A stretch of DNA of 64,000 nucleotides from Halosimplex aquaticum (GCF_028747785.1 NZ_CP118159.1:117965-181964); one strand, 5' to 3'; shown: positions 36,109 through 46,836, counted from the first letter of the stretch. Numbers and translations are program-made. Notes: a model not told the origin generated them from the letters alone.

Positions 36109-38678
36109 TTAGAAGCCGACGAGCAGACTGGCGAATTGATCAAGTCGGTCGTCTAGCTGATCCCCATCGTAGATCGTCGCTTCCCGTTCGTAGTATGTGG
36201 CGAGCTCTGAGGCAGCAGCCGATAGATTCCCTGCCTGAGTGTCAGTAGCGATTGTGAGAGAACAGATTGGGGCTGGGGATGCTCGGATTTGTTCGATGAC
36301 GTCGTCGACGCTACTGGGCTCTCCGTCGGTGACGGCCACGATAAGCGGTTCATCGCGATGGTCCTCGACGAGCTGACTTGCGAGTTCGAGCGCGTCTGCC
36401 AACGGCGTGCCCCCGCCACAGTCCGTGTTCAGTAGCGTCGCCTGGATGTGTCGCGTCTCGACTGAGAACGGCTTAACGAGCCGGGCATGGCTGTCGATGA
36501 AATCGACTATCGCGACATCGATCCCCAGCCCTTCGGCGGCGACGGCGAACCGCGCTAGTGCCTTCGTCGCAACCTCGATCTTCGGAGGCTCGCCGTTCCG
36601 CATCGAGCCAGACCGGTCGAGAACCAACACCAGTGCGTATCGTTTCTCGCGCCCCGGCGTGTCGACCTTGCAGACCCGGGGGTCACCGATCAGAAGCCGA
36701 TGTCCCGCAGTAGTATCGTATCCGCCGGCGGTCAAGCCTCGCCGGACACCACGTTGTCGGTCAAGACGGAGCTGTTTCTCGAGCGTGCCAGCAACCTGGA
36801 CAGCGCCGTCTTCGATGTCAGCCCACGCGCCTGGTGGTGCGAGGTCGTCAGCGATTGGGACGATCTCCAGTTCGTCGAGCTGTCCTGGTCCTCCTGCATT
36901 GCCGCCGCCTGTTTGGTCATCTGAACCATCTCGGGCTAGCCGGTGGGCGAGATCTTCCAGCTCCCGCTCCAGGGCGTCGGTGTCAATACCCTCTCGATCT
37001 GCTTCGTCGTGAGCTGCCGCTCGATCCGCTTCGAGTGCCCCTCTGTAGCTGTCTGCCTCGTCAGCAGGATCGCGATCGAGTACCTCAGCGTGCGCTGGGC
37101 CGGAGTCGACTGTTGAGTCTAACTGCTCGTCGGGTGAGAGACTCGTGATCGGTGGCTCTTGTCCGTCATGATCCTGCTCTAGGCTCTCGTGAGAGTTGGT
37201 TGTCTCTCCCGCTTCGTGGTCGGTATTAGCAGCGTCGGCCGCGTCGAAGTCTCCAATAGTTGACTGACGTCCATCAATAGAATCGTCATCCCTCTTTTCC
37301 TCTACTGAGGTTTGTCCACTCTGCGGGGAATCGAGGTGTGTCCCAGGTTGTTCAATAGAGCGAGCAAGTGCCCGCGCTCTAGAGTCTGAGGACTCCGGGG
37401 TCTGCGACGGTTGGTCTTCATCACTGTCGGTCGAACCAGTGTCTCGTCGGAATCGGGTGCTGACGTGCCAGTGTCGAGGGAATCAGAAGTCTCTGGGGAT
37501 GGTGTCGCTTCGCGCTCCTCGTCTAATGAATCTGGCGTGATCGAGGGCTGGCTGAGGACGTCTTGGAATGGATCGTCGGTTGCACTCCGTTCGAGTTGCG
37601 GTTGCCCGTTATGAACTCCGCCAGCCTCCTCGTCGATTGGTTGTTCTGGATCAGAGTTAGAATCTGCTGTTTCGGGTGATTCTGAGTTCGATGAAGGGTC
37701 GGAGTCTACATCAGATTCCCCAGAGTTGTCCTGATCTGGCGACTGTGTTGATGCTTCGGAGTGCGTCTCTAGGAGGGGCAGGATTGCCGACTGCCACGTC
37801 TCAACGACCAACTGGGCTCGCCGTACAGATGCCGTCTTGTCGTGGCTATGGGTGATATCGTCGCGTTCTGCACTCCGGATTGCGAGGGCATCCCGTGCTA
37901 ACGCCTTTAGTGCCTCTTGAACAGCGTCAAATCCCGACGCATCCGCCTCCGACGCGAAGAGTATACGCTCATCATCTTCGTCGAGGAGTACCTCTGTGAT
38001 ACCCGTCGGATAGATTGCCCACTCGTAGAGGGCGCTCGTCACTGCATCCCAGAAGGAGAATCGGACTTGCTCGCCGTCCGGGATATCATCGGGGACCTGC
38101 GAGTGGATTCGGCGGGTGAGTTCGAGGCGTATCTCGGCGTTGTCGCTGAAGTTTGCTCCCTCGATCGCTTCCCGTTCGATGGCACCGTCCTCGATGATAT
38201 TGGTAAGATCGTGTACCTGTTGGTGATGATTGGGCTCGATCTCGGATTCGAGAAGTTCTGCAATGGGGCCGATAGCCGTCTTGAGAATATGAAGCAGTTC
38301 GTGAAAGGCGAGACCGAACTGGTGAGCGTGGTCAGCTGTCAGCTGATCGTTCACCGGGATTCGGTCTATCGGTGCTGGGTCTGTCGTTACTAGTATGAGG
38401 AACTCAGCGTCGACGCTTTCGAGCAACTGTGCAGCCTGCTGCCGTTCAAGCTCGGTCGCATCACTTCTCACGAGCGCATCGGCTTCTGCAGGGAGGACCG
38501 CCGCGGTCTTGACGGCTGGCGTAAGAACGACCTCTACGTCGATGCCTGAAGGCAGGTGTCCACAAATGAACGCCCGGAGCCTATCGGCCCTACCAGTCGA
38601 GATTCGAACGCGAGAGGTGATGTTGGGCGTAACCATCTCTACTTGAGGTGTTGGATCGGCTGAATGAGTATTGGCCAT
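36109..38678 (-). pseudogene. HELLH-VWA protein (CobT/MoxR-associated type), one frameshift
   Basis: The N-terminal part (ATG 38678) contains FHELLHIL, a zinc-protease-like HExxH, then a long acidic linker. At about 37443-37450 the reading changes frame, which fits one missing base. From there a continuous frame with no usable start runs to 36109 and ends in a von Willebrand A domain with the MIDAS signature LDRSGSM, plus GGGTPLADAL and VTDGEPS. The pieces together make a protein of about 856 residues. VWA proteins of this type work with MoxR/CobS AAA+ ATPases, and one is encoded at 41631. The apparent 458-residue product ends in an out-of-frame tail rich in R and L. Confidence 0.75.
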
Positions 38679-38766
38679 ACGAATGCACGAGGGCCGCTCC
38701 CTCGATCCCTTTGGGACGATAAACTGAGATGGAAGAGTAGATACTCGACGTGGTTAGAGAAAAAAT

Positions 38767-39414
38767 CTAAGCTGGATACAAGGCCTTTGCCCAGACCAGA
38801 AACCGGTTGACTTTGACCACGTTCTCTGGATCAGTGTACTGAATACGATTCACGACGCGGACGTGAAGCGAACCACTGCCTTTGTCGGTGATTTCAGCGT
38901 ACGCCTCGAGGAACTCTTCTTCACCAAGACTCTGGAGTGCGTGGAGATCAGCTGCCAACTCCTCAAGACGGGCAGCGACTGCCATGAGAATAATGAGCAT
39001 CAGGGAAACTCCCGCCAGCATCGCTACTGGCTTCACAGGAACCCCGAACGGGATCAGAAGTGAGTACCCGAGGCTCTGTAGGAAGTAGTAGATCCCAATC
39101 GCTCCGTTCAACACCATACCCCAGAACAAGCCTCTGAAGACAGGAAGTCGATTGAGGTGTCCCTGTTCGTGCCGGTAGACAAGTTCGGCCGCCTCGTCGG
39201 ATAGCCTCTCCATTCGCTGCTTATTCAGAACGATCGTGCCGACCGGTGTAGCCTGACCAAACGCAGCAGAATCGCTGTCGAACCAGTACACATCGTTCTC
39301 GTCGCTGTACCCGTTGAAACTGCCTACGGACTCCACTGGTCCATGATACAAACGGACGAAAGCCCTGGTAAACCAGTCTCGAAACTTGTCCGAAGCACGT
39401 TCAACAGTCTGCAT
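38767..39414 (-). CDS. M48-like membrane metalloprotease
   Basis: A 215-residue protein with HEQGH (zinc-binding HExxH in LVYRHEQGHLNRL), two or three hydrophobic segments (about residues 97-117 and 125-150), and EELAADLHAL supplying the downstream glutamate ligand as in peptidase family M48. The N-terminal half has an M48-style substrate region (AFGQATPVGTIVLNKQRMERL). It would sit in the membrane with its active site on the cytoplasmic side. It is part of the co-oriented plasmid block; the substrate is unknown. Confidence 0.72.
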   Translation of the reverse strand: MQTVERASDKFRDWFTRAFVRLYHGPVESVGSFNGYSDENDVYWFDSDSAAFGQATPVGTIVLNKQRMERLSDEAAELVYRHEQGHLNRLPVFRGLFWGMVLNGAIGIYYFLQSLGYSLLIPFGVPVKPVAMLAGVSLMLIILMAVAARLEELAADLHALQSLGEEEFLEAYAEITDKGSGSLHVRVVNRIQYTDPENVVKVNRFLVWAKALYPA

Positions 39415-39467
39415 ACCAGTTGTTCGGCAGACAGTTACAAAAAAGCCGTGCCGAGAACTGTAGAGGT

Positions 39468-40354
39468 TTAGTCTTCTGCAACCTCTTCTTCGAGTACATC
39501 GAGAAGCATATCGACGTAGTGGAGAATCTGCATGGCACGCTGCTGATCGATTGAGTCCTCATCTCGGTGACTGGGAGGATTGCGCAAAGCCCCGAAACCC
39601 CCTGAATACAGGTACATCCATCCTCTTTTCTCTGCCCCCACATCTGCAAAGGTCAGTGGTCCATCGTCAGTACTGAAGGCGTTCTGAGCAAGGTCCATAC
39701 CCACCGTGTCCTGAGAAAACTCTCCCTCCTCCCGAATTCTTTCCTCCAGTACGCGAAACGCGGTCCGGACGGAGCTCTGATAGTGTCCGTCAACGTACTC
39801 GGGAACTGCGTCACTGCGTAGATCAGGGTGTTCTATGTGGAGAATCGGTTCATCATCTGTGTCCTGGAAGAGTTCATCGACCATGTCGAGAAATGCCATC
39901 GCGTTTCGCCGATCCTGACGTGTGTAGTCCACGACCTTATTGCAGTAGCGTATCTCGCCTCGATGCCCGTTTGCATCCACTTCAAGACGATAGTCATCTA
40001 CTGTGAATCTGGCCTTCTCAATGTCCTCTATATGCCTTCCAAGTCTGCTATTGAACCCGGTTCCAGAATCCAGGGAAACAGTAATCGACCGTGTCTGATC
40101 ATCCTGCTCGCGGATGTAGCGCTTCAGCAAATCAGCTACGTCTTGAAGGTCAGACCAGTCTGAGAAGACAAAGGAGCCACCAAAGATTGGGTCGGCGTAC
40201 TATCGCCTGGATGGTGTTCGTGGGTGCTGATGTCGAAGACGCCCTCGTCACTGTCCAGATCCAGTCTCGTTTCAATCCGAAAATCGGGCTGTTCGTTTTC
40301 CACAGCTTGCTCCGAAGAATACTGTTCAGAGGTAAATTCACGTGATATACGCAT
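39468..40354 (-). pseudogene. Ymh-domain (TIGR02391) protein, one frameshift
   Basis: The C-terminal part carries the Ymh pattern: FRVLEERIREEGEFSQDTVGMDLAQNAFS, TFADVGAEKRGWMYLYSGGFGALRNP and the closing helix ILHYVDMLLDVLEEE. The N-terminal part (ATG 40354, MRISREFTSEQYSSE) ends in the frame at HEHHPGDS, and the other frame begins DPIFGGSFVFSDWSDLQDVADLLKRYI; the switch at about 40195 fits one missing base. The TTG at 40130 would start a protein lacking this N-terminal half. Ymh domains occur in prokaryotic mobile DNA and are suspected to act in defence. Confidence 0.66.
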
Positions 40355-40427
40355 CGTTGGTCGAATGGTGAAACGAGAGGGTAATAGGCGTTCCCTCAAA
40401 AATCAGGTTCGAACGCTCTTCCTGCGG

Positions 40428-41021
40428 CTATAGGTCGGTCGGCGGGATGAGATTACAGAGGACTGGCGCTTGCTCCAGAAGCGCGTCAAAGAGCTGTTCA
40501 GTCGGTCGATAGAGGGCATGATGCTCATCGACGGAGTAGTCCTCTTCCTCATCTTCCGGCATGGATAGGAATTCGTTGTCCAGGAGTGGAGCCAATGTAG
40601 TATTAAGAGCAGCACCGCTTCGCCCCGACTCGACTTCGAGTGTGCGCCGAGAGAACTCGGAGAGGAAGTTACGTGTACAGCAGCCGATGACATGCGCTCG
40701 TCGCTCAGCGAACAACTCATTGAGAGCACTGCGGTGGGTCCGTGTCCAGTAGTCGTCGAGCCTGACGTAAGTCTGGACAATCGGAGACAATTCGTTCAGA
40801 CTGCCGTTGGCATGGACGACTCCGAGATCATTGAGGGCGTGTAGATCCTGGGTGTCAAGGGACTCCCCGAGCGGATGAAGGACATTCTGGAATGCCTCGT
40901 GGTACTGCGAGGTCAGGAACTCACCGGCGACGACATGGGCTTTGCCAATGTTCCGGACAGGATGGATTGCTTCGTGATGATCTGGGTCTCGGTGGTCGAC
41001 ATGGGTTCGAGGATAGCTCAT
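40428..41021 (-). CDS. Hypothetical protein, 197 residues
   Basis: Starts MSYPRTHVDHRDPDHHEAI, with an unusually histidine-rich N-terminus, then a helical domain (FLTSQYHEAFQNVLHPLGESLDTQDLHALNDLGVV). Two adjacent cysteines (GCCTRN) and a C-terminal tail LCNLIPPTDL are present. No family recognised. Member of the 35-46.7 kb minus-strand block. Confidence 0.5.
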   Translation of the reverse strand: MSYPRTHVDHRDPDHHEAIHPVRNIGKAHVVAGEFLTSQYHEAFQNVLHPLGESLDTQDLHALNDLGVVHANGSLNELSPIVQTYVRLDDYWTRTHRSALNELFAERRAHVIGCCTRNFLSEFSRRTLEVESGRSGAALNTTLAPLLDNEFLSMPEDEEEDYSVDEHHALYRPTEQLFDALLEQAPVLCNLIPPTDL

Positions 41022-41152
41022 GCAACACGTCACACCACGAGGTCCGCTGTATTAACGGCCTCAGCGTACAGAAACTCAGGAAACCGGCACCTCAACAGGA
41101 TGTTCTTATATCCCCCTGACGGAACAAGGTGAAAGGTAATCCCGGAGGGGAG

Positions 41153-41569
41153 TCACTTCAGCTTCGGCAAATCAAACGACACGGATACGTTCGTCAACGA
41201 GTCCGACACCCGGCCAGCGAGATCCACGAAGAAACTATTCCGTCGCTCCGTCTCCATCTCTTTCCGACGACCGATAGCCCGATCAAAGTTCATCCTTACC
41301 TTGTCCGCCTCGTCATCGATCATACGACGAACCCTGCGGAACTGGTTTTGGGTCAACGGTTCTTTCCCTGCAATCTGCGCCATCTCTGGCGTCACCAACC
41401 GACCCGGATTGTACTCCGCCTTGAACTCGTTCACTTCTGCCTCGAACAAGTGCTTCTGCGACCTCAACTTGTTCTCTGGCAACTCCTCGAGTTTGTCGAC
41501 GGCGTACGTTACCTCCCACTTCTCGAACTTCTGCTTCACCCTCTCCGGCGGAAGCTCGACCTCGCTCAT
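41153..41569 (-). CDS. Small charged hypothetical protein
   Basis: A 138-residue, mostly helical, lysine- and glutamate-rich protein (MSEVELPPERVKQKFEKWEVTY). It has no cysteines and no recognised domain. It lies just downstream of the AAA+ gene, 62 bases apart, so an adaptor role for that ATPase is possible but speculative. Confidence 0.5.
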   Translation of the reverse strand: MSEVELPPERVKQKFEKWEVTYAVDKLEELPENKLRSQKHLFEAEVNEFKAEYNPGRLVTPEMAQIAGKEPLTQNQFRRVRRMIDDEADKVRMNFDRAIGRRKEMETERRNSFFVDLAGRVSDSLTNVSVSFDLPKLK

Positions 41570-41630
41570 TACTGCGGACTACCAAGCCCGACCAAAAAAT
41601 GGTAGCGGACAAAACCATTCCACAGCGCAA

Positions 41631-43241
41631 TTACAAATAGTCGTTTAGTGTTTCGTAGACGTCCTCAGGATACTGATTCGGCTCGGCAACCGCCCAAACT
41701 TCGTTCTTGACCGCTGCCTTCGGTGAAGCACCGTCTTCGATGTGCTCACAGAGAATCGTCAGATTTCGTGTCGAGAGCGTCGGCCAGCTCTCGTTATGCC
41801 GGGTCTGATGAGCAAACTGAACAATCTTTCTGAGCGTCCCACGGTCCACGACTTCGTGACTGGCATTCACCTGCGCGTCCAGCTTCGCGACCTCTTCGTC
41901 GACGTCTTGGATGTAGGGTTGTTCCAGCGCTCGGAACCGGCCACGAGTGGCCGAGTTCATCGGCTCGGAATCACGGTACTCCCGGGTCGGTGGATTCATC
42001 GTGATCACGATTCGCGCCGACGGATGAGGTTCGACCAACTCGCCGTGGGCCTTCACGAGGAGTTTCCCCTCGTTGAGCAGACGATGGAGCGACATCGCCG
42101 CCCCGGCTCGCATCACAGGGAACTCGTTGAGTACCAGCACCGATCCGTTCAGCAGCGCTTGCTTTGCGGGACCGTTACGAGGTGCGATCAGTCCATCCTC
42201 AGTGGGCGTGAGCGGTCCGAACAGGTCCTCCGTGTGGGTTGCCTCGTCACAGTCTACCGAGACGTAGCCACGATTCGTCCGGTGACACAGGTACTTGATC
42301 AGGAAGTTCTTCCCAGAACCTCGCGGGCCAACAATCCGAACGGGAACCAGCCCACGAGCGAGCTTCTTCGCAAGCAGTTCGTCGAGCGGAAGTTGAAGCC
42401 GTGGTTCGGTCGGAACTGCTGGCGGGACGACGTTGCCCGCTTCGTCGACGGGTAGTGCGTCATCGCCGGCGTCAGGATGTGTCGCTGCCTTCGGTACGTC
42501 AGGGTGGTCAGGGTTATCGAGGATGTGGAGACCCGTTGGGACAGGGTCCTGTGCATTCCGCCCGATATCGGACACGTACTGTGCGTCGACGGCATCAGGG
42601 GACAAGTCATCCGTGCCGTAACGTGGTTCCCCAACGGGTTCGTTGGCAGTTGTAATGTCGAGGACTCGAGCGACACCGTGCCTCCCCGTTTCATCGAGTC
42701 GTCGAGAGTACCGAGCGTCGGCAGCTCGCGAAAGCCACACACCCACCGGAACGTGTCGGTGAGAGGCTTGAATAATCGCCTCTGCTCGGCTCTCTGTTAG
42801 CGTGCCAGTCAGATTCGCAATATCATCGACTTCGGCGTCGACTAGCTCGGTAAACGTCGTGTAGCCTGCGTCCCTGAGTGCAGTCGCAATACTCTCCGTG
42901 ACGACATCGAGAACTTCGAAATCGTCACCCCAAGACGTGCCAGCGGGACCACCGAATGCTTCCGTAATCACGGGCGGTTCTGGTCCCTGTGGAGAGACGC
43001 CGACAATTGTCGTGCTCCCGCCAGCTCCCCGGTCGAGCGTGAACGTTCCATCCGCTGCCCCAGCATCGATAAGGTCAGCGGCCTCTTGCTCACCGATATC
43101 GGCGTAATCGCAGACTCGAAGGGTAACGCGTTCGACCGGGATCGTCCCACCTTCGCGCTTGAGGAGACGATGCACCAGGTGCGAAAGCACGACGAGCGGT
43201 TCTGGCGGGTCGATAGTCGGGTCGGGTTCTGATGAAGACAT
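41631..43241 (-). CDS. CobS/MoxR-like AAA+ ATPase with N-terminal HhH region
   Basis: A 536-residue protein. The N-terminal 270 residues include a helix-hairpin-helix-like stretch (AGYTTFTELVDAEVDDIANLTGTLTESRAEAII). The C-terminal half is a CobS/MoxR-type AAA+ domain: GPRGSGKN (Walker A; canonical GKT reads GKN), SVLVLNEFPVMRAG (Walker B with NE for DE), and ITMNPPTREYRDS with an arginine finger region RGRFRALEQPYI. Such ATPases act as chaperones with VWA partners, here the HELLH-VWA gene at 36109. The HhH part suggests DNA contact, unusual for the family. Confidence 0.75.
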   Translation of the reverse strand: MSSSEPDPTIDPPEPLVVLSHLVHRLLKREGGTIPVERVTLRVCDYADIGEQEAADLIDAGAADGTFTLDRGAGGSTTIVGVSPQGPEPPVITEAFGGPAGTSWGDDFEVLDVVTESIATALRDAGYTTFTELVDAEVDDIANLTGTLTESRAEAIIQASHRHVPVGVWLSRAADARYSRRLDETGRHGVARVLDITTANEPVGEPRYGTDDLSPDAVDAQYVSDIGRNAQDPVPTGLHILDNPDHPDVPKAATHPDAGDDALPVDEAGNVVPPAVPTEPRLQLPLDELLAKKLARGLVPVRIVGPRGSGKNFLIKYLCHRTNRGYVSVDCDEATHTEDLFGPLTPTEDGLIAPRNGPAKQALLNGSVLVLNEFPVMRAGAAMSLHRLLNEGKLLVKAHGELVEPHPSARIVITMNPPTREYRDSEPMNSATRGRFRALEQPYIQDVDEEVAKLDAQVNASHEVVDRGTLRKIVQFAHQTRHNESWPTLSTRNLTILCEHIEDGASPKAAVKNEVWAVAEPNQYPEDVYETLNDYL

Positions 43242-43305
43242 AGTACGTATGCGAGACCCGTTAGGAGCCCCGTCGCCCGCTTTCGGGCTGGTAAATTCCC
43301 AGCTC

Positions 43306-44797
43306 TCAGGACGAGCCTTCGATGTCGTCGAGGCGGTGCTGAACCCGGTCGTGGAGTCGTTGGGCGGCCCCGTCAGTGAGATTCGCTTCAGTATCTACCT
43401 CGATTCCAGGAATATCGATGACGTCTTCGAGCGCGTCGCTGAGCGTCTGCTGACTGGCTGGCAGAACACGTTCCTCGGGTTCGTCGGTTTGCCGGTCGTG
43501 TTCCTTCATCGCCAGTTGAATCATCATCGCCGGTTTTCGAAGCAGTTCGCCAGCGACCTCGAGGTACTCCTGGTGGGTATTCGATGCCCAGGAGCCTTCG
43601 TATTCGTCGAGGAGTGCGATCAACAGAGAGAGCTGGAGGTTGTAAACGGTTGGTCGCGACGATGGAGACGCCAGCGTCGTGGCCCGGTCAGCAGCGGCCT
43701 CGGCATATCTGTTGGCGACGCCCCAGTAGCGGTAGCAGGTGGCCGCATCGAACGGAAGCTCGCCGAAGTCGTAGGCGATGGCCCGTGTTCTACGTATCGC
43801 CAGATCGACCTTCACCAAGCGATCGGCGATATCGTCGTAGATTGCCTTCCACCACTCGTTGATCGGAACTCTATCGTTCGCCCGTTCGTGGTCGGCGTCG
43901 GTGGCTCGACCGTAGTGACGACGAGTGTACCGCTTGCCCGTGTCAGGGACGATAGTCTCGGTCTCAGGGAAGTAGAGGATCGGTTTCGCCCACAGCGTCT
44001 GTGTCCCCCGGAAATCGTAGCCAGTCTCGAATCCCCCATAGACGACGAGATCTGACTCGTGCGCCCAGAGACGGGGTAACACCGTCAGCATCCTCCTCTA
44101 TCTCGGAGTCTTCACTTGCTGTGACGGTGTGTTCGAGACCGGGACAGACGACGAACATCTTGAGGAGCCCACCCCAGTCGCGGTAGCTTGCCCAGCCGAA
44201 CGCGCCGGCTTCTCCTCGTTGCTGGAGTGCTCCTACAATCGGTAGGTACGCCTCTTGCGGATTGATGATAGAGTATCGATCCGAGGCGATCTGCCAGCGG
44301 AACTTGACATCGAAGCCCAGCGCGCACAGAGCCTTGCGACGTTCGTCGACGATATCCTGGTGATCACGAACACGCACCAACGGGTCTGACGACGCGTCCG
44401 TGGCAATCTCCGAGAGTGACTGACCGGTCGCCGTCTCCAGCGTATCGATATCCAGACCATCGACGTTGCGGAGAGCTTCGATGTCGATGGTCCCGTCGAC
44501 ACCGACGAACTCGTTTGTGGCCCAGAGTTCACCCGAACTCGCTTGGGGAAGGACGCTGAGAACGTCTTTCAGGGATCGAGGATTCGGATCGAGACACCCC
44601 GTTTCTGGTGAAACAGCGTCTGGATACGCAGCGCCGTCCGCCGACGTCAACCCTGCAAACGCGTGCGTTGCTTCCTGATTTAGGAGGTCGAGGACCGACA
44701 TGGATGCAGCGACGGATTGGTGGTTATCCTGGTCTGACCGAAGCGACGTGGAGTGCTCTCGCTCGCGGCTCGCTTCTGACTGTGTATCTGTGGACAT
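43306..44797 (-). pseudogene. Hypothetical plasmid protein, probably one gene with a frameshift
   Basis: Two overlapping frames fit together. The N-terminal part (ATG 44797) ends naturally near TVTASEDSEIEEDADGVTP, then runs into an arginine-rich tail. The other frame carries LWAHESDLVVYGGFETGYDFRGTQTL and continues to 43306. The junction at 44075-44095 lies at a run of four C bases, and one extra C explains the shift. The joined product would be about 496 residues, mixed alpha/beta in the centre and acidic at the end. The domain around GGLLKMFVVCPGL...YGGFETGYD spans the break. No function known; two separate overlapping genes cannot be ruled out. Confidence 0.6.
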
Positions 44798-44905
44798 GGC
44801 GAATCAGATGGGAAACAATCGAGTCCAGCTGTAGTGGACACTCGACGAGTCTTCCCCTCACCCCATTGAGGATGGTAAAATGGGGCAACGCTGTCTCATC
44901 CAGCA

Positions 44906-45772
44906 CTACCCTGAAGCGGATGCCGATGAATCTCCCGTCGCGCCTGTTTGCTCTTCATCATCACCAGTCTCCGCCTCACTCAGAAGCGTCTCTTGATCGT
45001 CGTCGTAGCGTGGGATGTACTCCTCACCGCCGAACCAGCGAATGATCGTCGGCCGAAGACGTCGGATGCTCTCCTCGGTCGATTCACCGACGTGATCGAC
45101 AGTTCTGAGCGTCGTGGCGTAGCAGGCCCAAGCCGCGAAGTCGCCCATCGTCTCGAACTCATCAGCGATGGCCCGCTTGGCGGCAGCGGAAGTCAGTCTG
45201 CCATGTGTCGAGAGCCATTGCTTCGACAGTGATTCGGCAGCAGGGTCACGGTTCCCCAATCGGATTTCCTGAAGTCGATGCAGGTTCCCTCTGGTGTCTC
45301 CCTTCTTCCAGAGGACCTCGTCGTATCGTCGGACCAGAGCAAGTTCGTCAGCGTAAGTGATCGAGTCCAGGTCGACCGTTTTGATGTCGACGTCGTCCGG
45401 TTGGGGTGCGGTGTTCTCGGGATAGTCCCTGTGGAGATACTGTTCCCGAAGGCTCGACTCTCGGAGATCCTGCAGACGAATCGACCACTCATCACCGCTC
45501 AGTTCCCGCCTGATGAAGTTCTCTGCAAACAGGTGATAGTCATCAATTGCGACCTCAACCCCGAGAGTGGAAGCGAGCAGGGCGATAGCGAGTTGGCAAG
45601 CGCGTTCTGGAGCCGCGTCCGGCCCCCAATCGAACCCACCCGGTGACACCGAATGCACCATCAGATGTTTGTCGAGGAGACCGTCGCCAGCGTAGACGAG
45701 ACAGCCCCCAAGTGTGCGTTCTCCGCGATATCGCCGTGCTCGGTACTTCGACTGTGAGTAGCTAGTTTTCAT
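44906..45772 (-). CDS. DUF6166-domain protein
   Basis: Starts MKTSYSQSKYRARRYRGER. The region FDWGPDAAPERACQLAIALLASTLGVEVAIDDYHLFAENFIRREL matches the DUF6166 pattern (FxWG...A..LA.ALL...G...A...Y..F). The C-terminal half is acidic. DUF6166 has no known function but is common on haloarchaeal plasmids. The gene lies directly upstream of the 43306-44797 gene in the minus-strand block, with PCNA 29 bases before it. Confidence 0.62.
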   Translation of the reverse strand: MKTSYSQSKYRARRYRGERTLGGCLVYAGDGLLDKHLMVHSVSPGGFDWGPDAAPERACQLAIALLASTLGVEVAIDDYHLFAENFIRRELSGDEWSIRLQDLRESSLREQYLHRDYPENTAPQPDDVDIKTVDLDSITYADELALVRRYDEVLWKKGDTRGNLHRLQEIRLGNRDPAAESLSKQWLSTHGRLTSAAAKRAIADEFETMGDFAAWACYATTLRTVDHVGESTEESIRRLRPTIIRWFGGEEYIPRYDDDQETLLSEAETGDDEEQTGATGDSSASASG

Positions 45773-45800
45773 AGTGCGTGGAAAAACCACCTGGGAGCGG

Positions 45801-46706
45801 TTACGTCTCGATACGGGGAGCCAGCATCCGAGTCATCGACCCTGCATCATCGTCGAGGTCGTACGAGAGCATGATGGGGAACTCACTCCCGAAGTCAACT
45901 GTGACGTTAGCCCCCTTGGGGATTGTTCGGACGATCTTTTTCATGTAGTCGAGGCTGAACAGCGACGAAGCTTCAGCGAACGTGGCCTGGTCGAGTTTCT
46001 CCTCATCGAGTTGGAAGTCGACAGTGTCGGTATCACCTTCTGCCTCGATTCTGAGGACCTCTTCGTCAGCGTCCATCCGGAATCCGACGTGATCGGCAAC
46101 AAGGTCTGCAGCTTTGACTCCTTGCTGGAGAAGGTCGCGGTCGAGCGTAGCGCTCGCTGGGAGTTCCAGCTCAGGAAGCGTCGGCTCTGCTCTGATAGTC
46201 GCTGGATCGAGGCAAGCCATTCGGAACTCGATGCCGTCGACGAAGACGACCAGCTTGCGTGTCTCTCTATCGAGGCTGAACTGGACGAGATCGTCCTTCT
46301 TTGCGAGGTTCACGGGATCGGCGAAGCGGTCCAGGTCGAGACCGAGGACACCTGGAGTAGCATCGTACGACTCGAATGCCGAAGCATTCAGAGTGAGATC
46401 GTCCATCGCGACGTTGGCGGGATCGACTGCACGGACGCGGATCCCGGATTCGTCGATCTTGAATCGGGCTTCGTCGACGTTTGCGTGAAGTGCCTTGAGG
46501 ATGGTCTTGAGAGGACTCGCCTGAATCGTGGCTCGAAACGTGGATGGTGGGCCAGATTGAACTGATTCTTCTTCAGGTTCGTTCTGAACGGAACCTGAGT
46601 CAGAAGTGTCATCGTTGGACGTGACTGGGTCAGGTTGTTTGTTTTCTCCCTTGAGGTCTTCGGGAGATTCGATATCGGGAGTCTCTGTGGATGAATCTGT
46701 GCTCAT
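45801..46706 (-). CDS. pcn: PCNA-family sliding clamp with N-terminal extension
   Basis: Start at ATG 46706 (MSTDSSTETP). An acidic extension of about 55 residues precedes the clamp fold, which begins near TFRATIQASPLKTILKALHANVDEARFKID. Recognisable PCNA segments follow: GIRVRAVDPANVAMDDLTL, LGLDLDRFADPVNLAKKDDLVQFSLD, EFRMACLDPATIRAEP and the C-terminal LDYMKKIVRTIPKGANVTVDFGSEFPIMLSYDL. Haloarchaea carry a chromosomal PCNA, so this is a plasmid paralogue. It could form a homotrimer or a mixed ring. Its place at the head of the block supports a replication or repair role for the element. Confidence 0.85.
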   Translation of the reverse strand: MSTDSSTETPDIESPEDLKGENKQPDPVTSNDDTSDSGSVQNEPEEESVQSGPPSTFRATIQASPLKTILKALHANVDEARFKIDESGIRVRAVDPANVAMDDLTLNASAFESYDATPGVLGLDLDRFADPVNLAKKDDLVQFSLDRETRKLVVFVDGIEFRMACLDPATIRAEPTLPELELPASATLDRDLLQQGVKAADLVADHVGFRMDADEEVLRIEAEGDTDTVDFQLDEEKLDQATFAEASSLFSLDYMKKIVRTIPKGANVTVDFGSEFPIMLSYDLDDDAGSMTRMLAPRIET

Positions 46707-46818
46707 GGGTTTCGTCGTAGCGTCTTCGAGTGGAGGCAAGTCTGAATAGAGACACTCAGGTCTCTCTCGTCTCCCTCACTCTCTTCAGAGTTCGATAAAA
46801 ATCGAAACAGGAGTCGGC

Positions 46819-46836
46819 TAGCGCTGGTTCGCGCTA
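46819..46836. promoter_or_regulatory. Small dyad TAGCGC-N6-GCGCTA in the PCNA upstream region
   Basis: Perfect 6-bp arms in the divergent gap between PCNA and the 46971 gene. The gap also holds TCGAT-AAAA-ATCGA near 46792 and an AT-rich stretch before 46971, so promoters for both directions are likely here. Confidence 0.35.
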
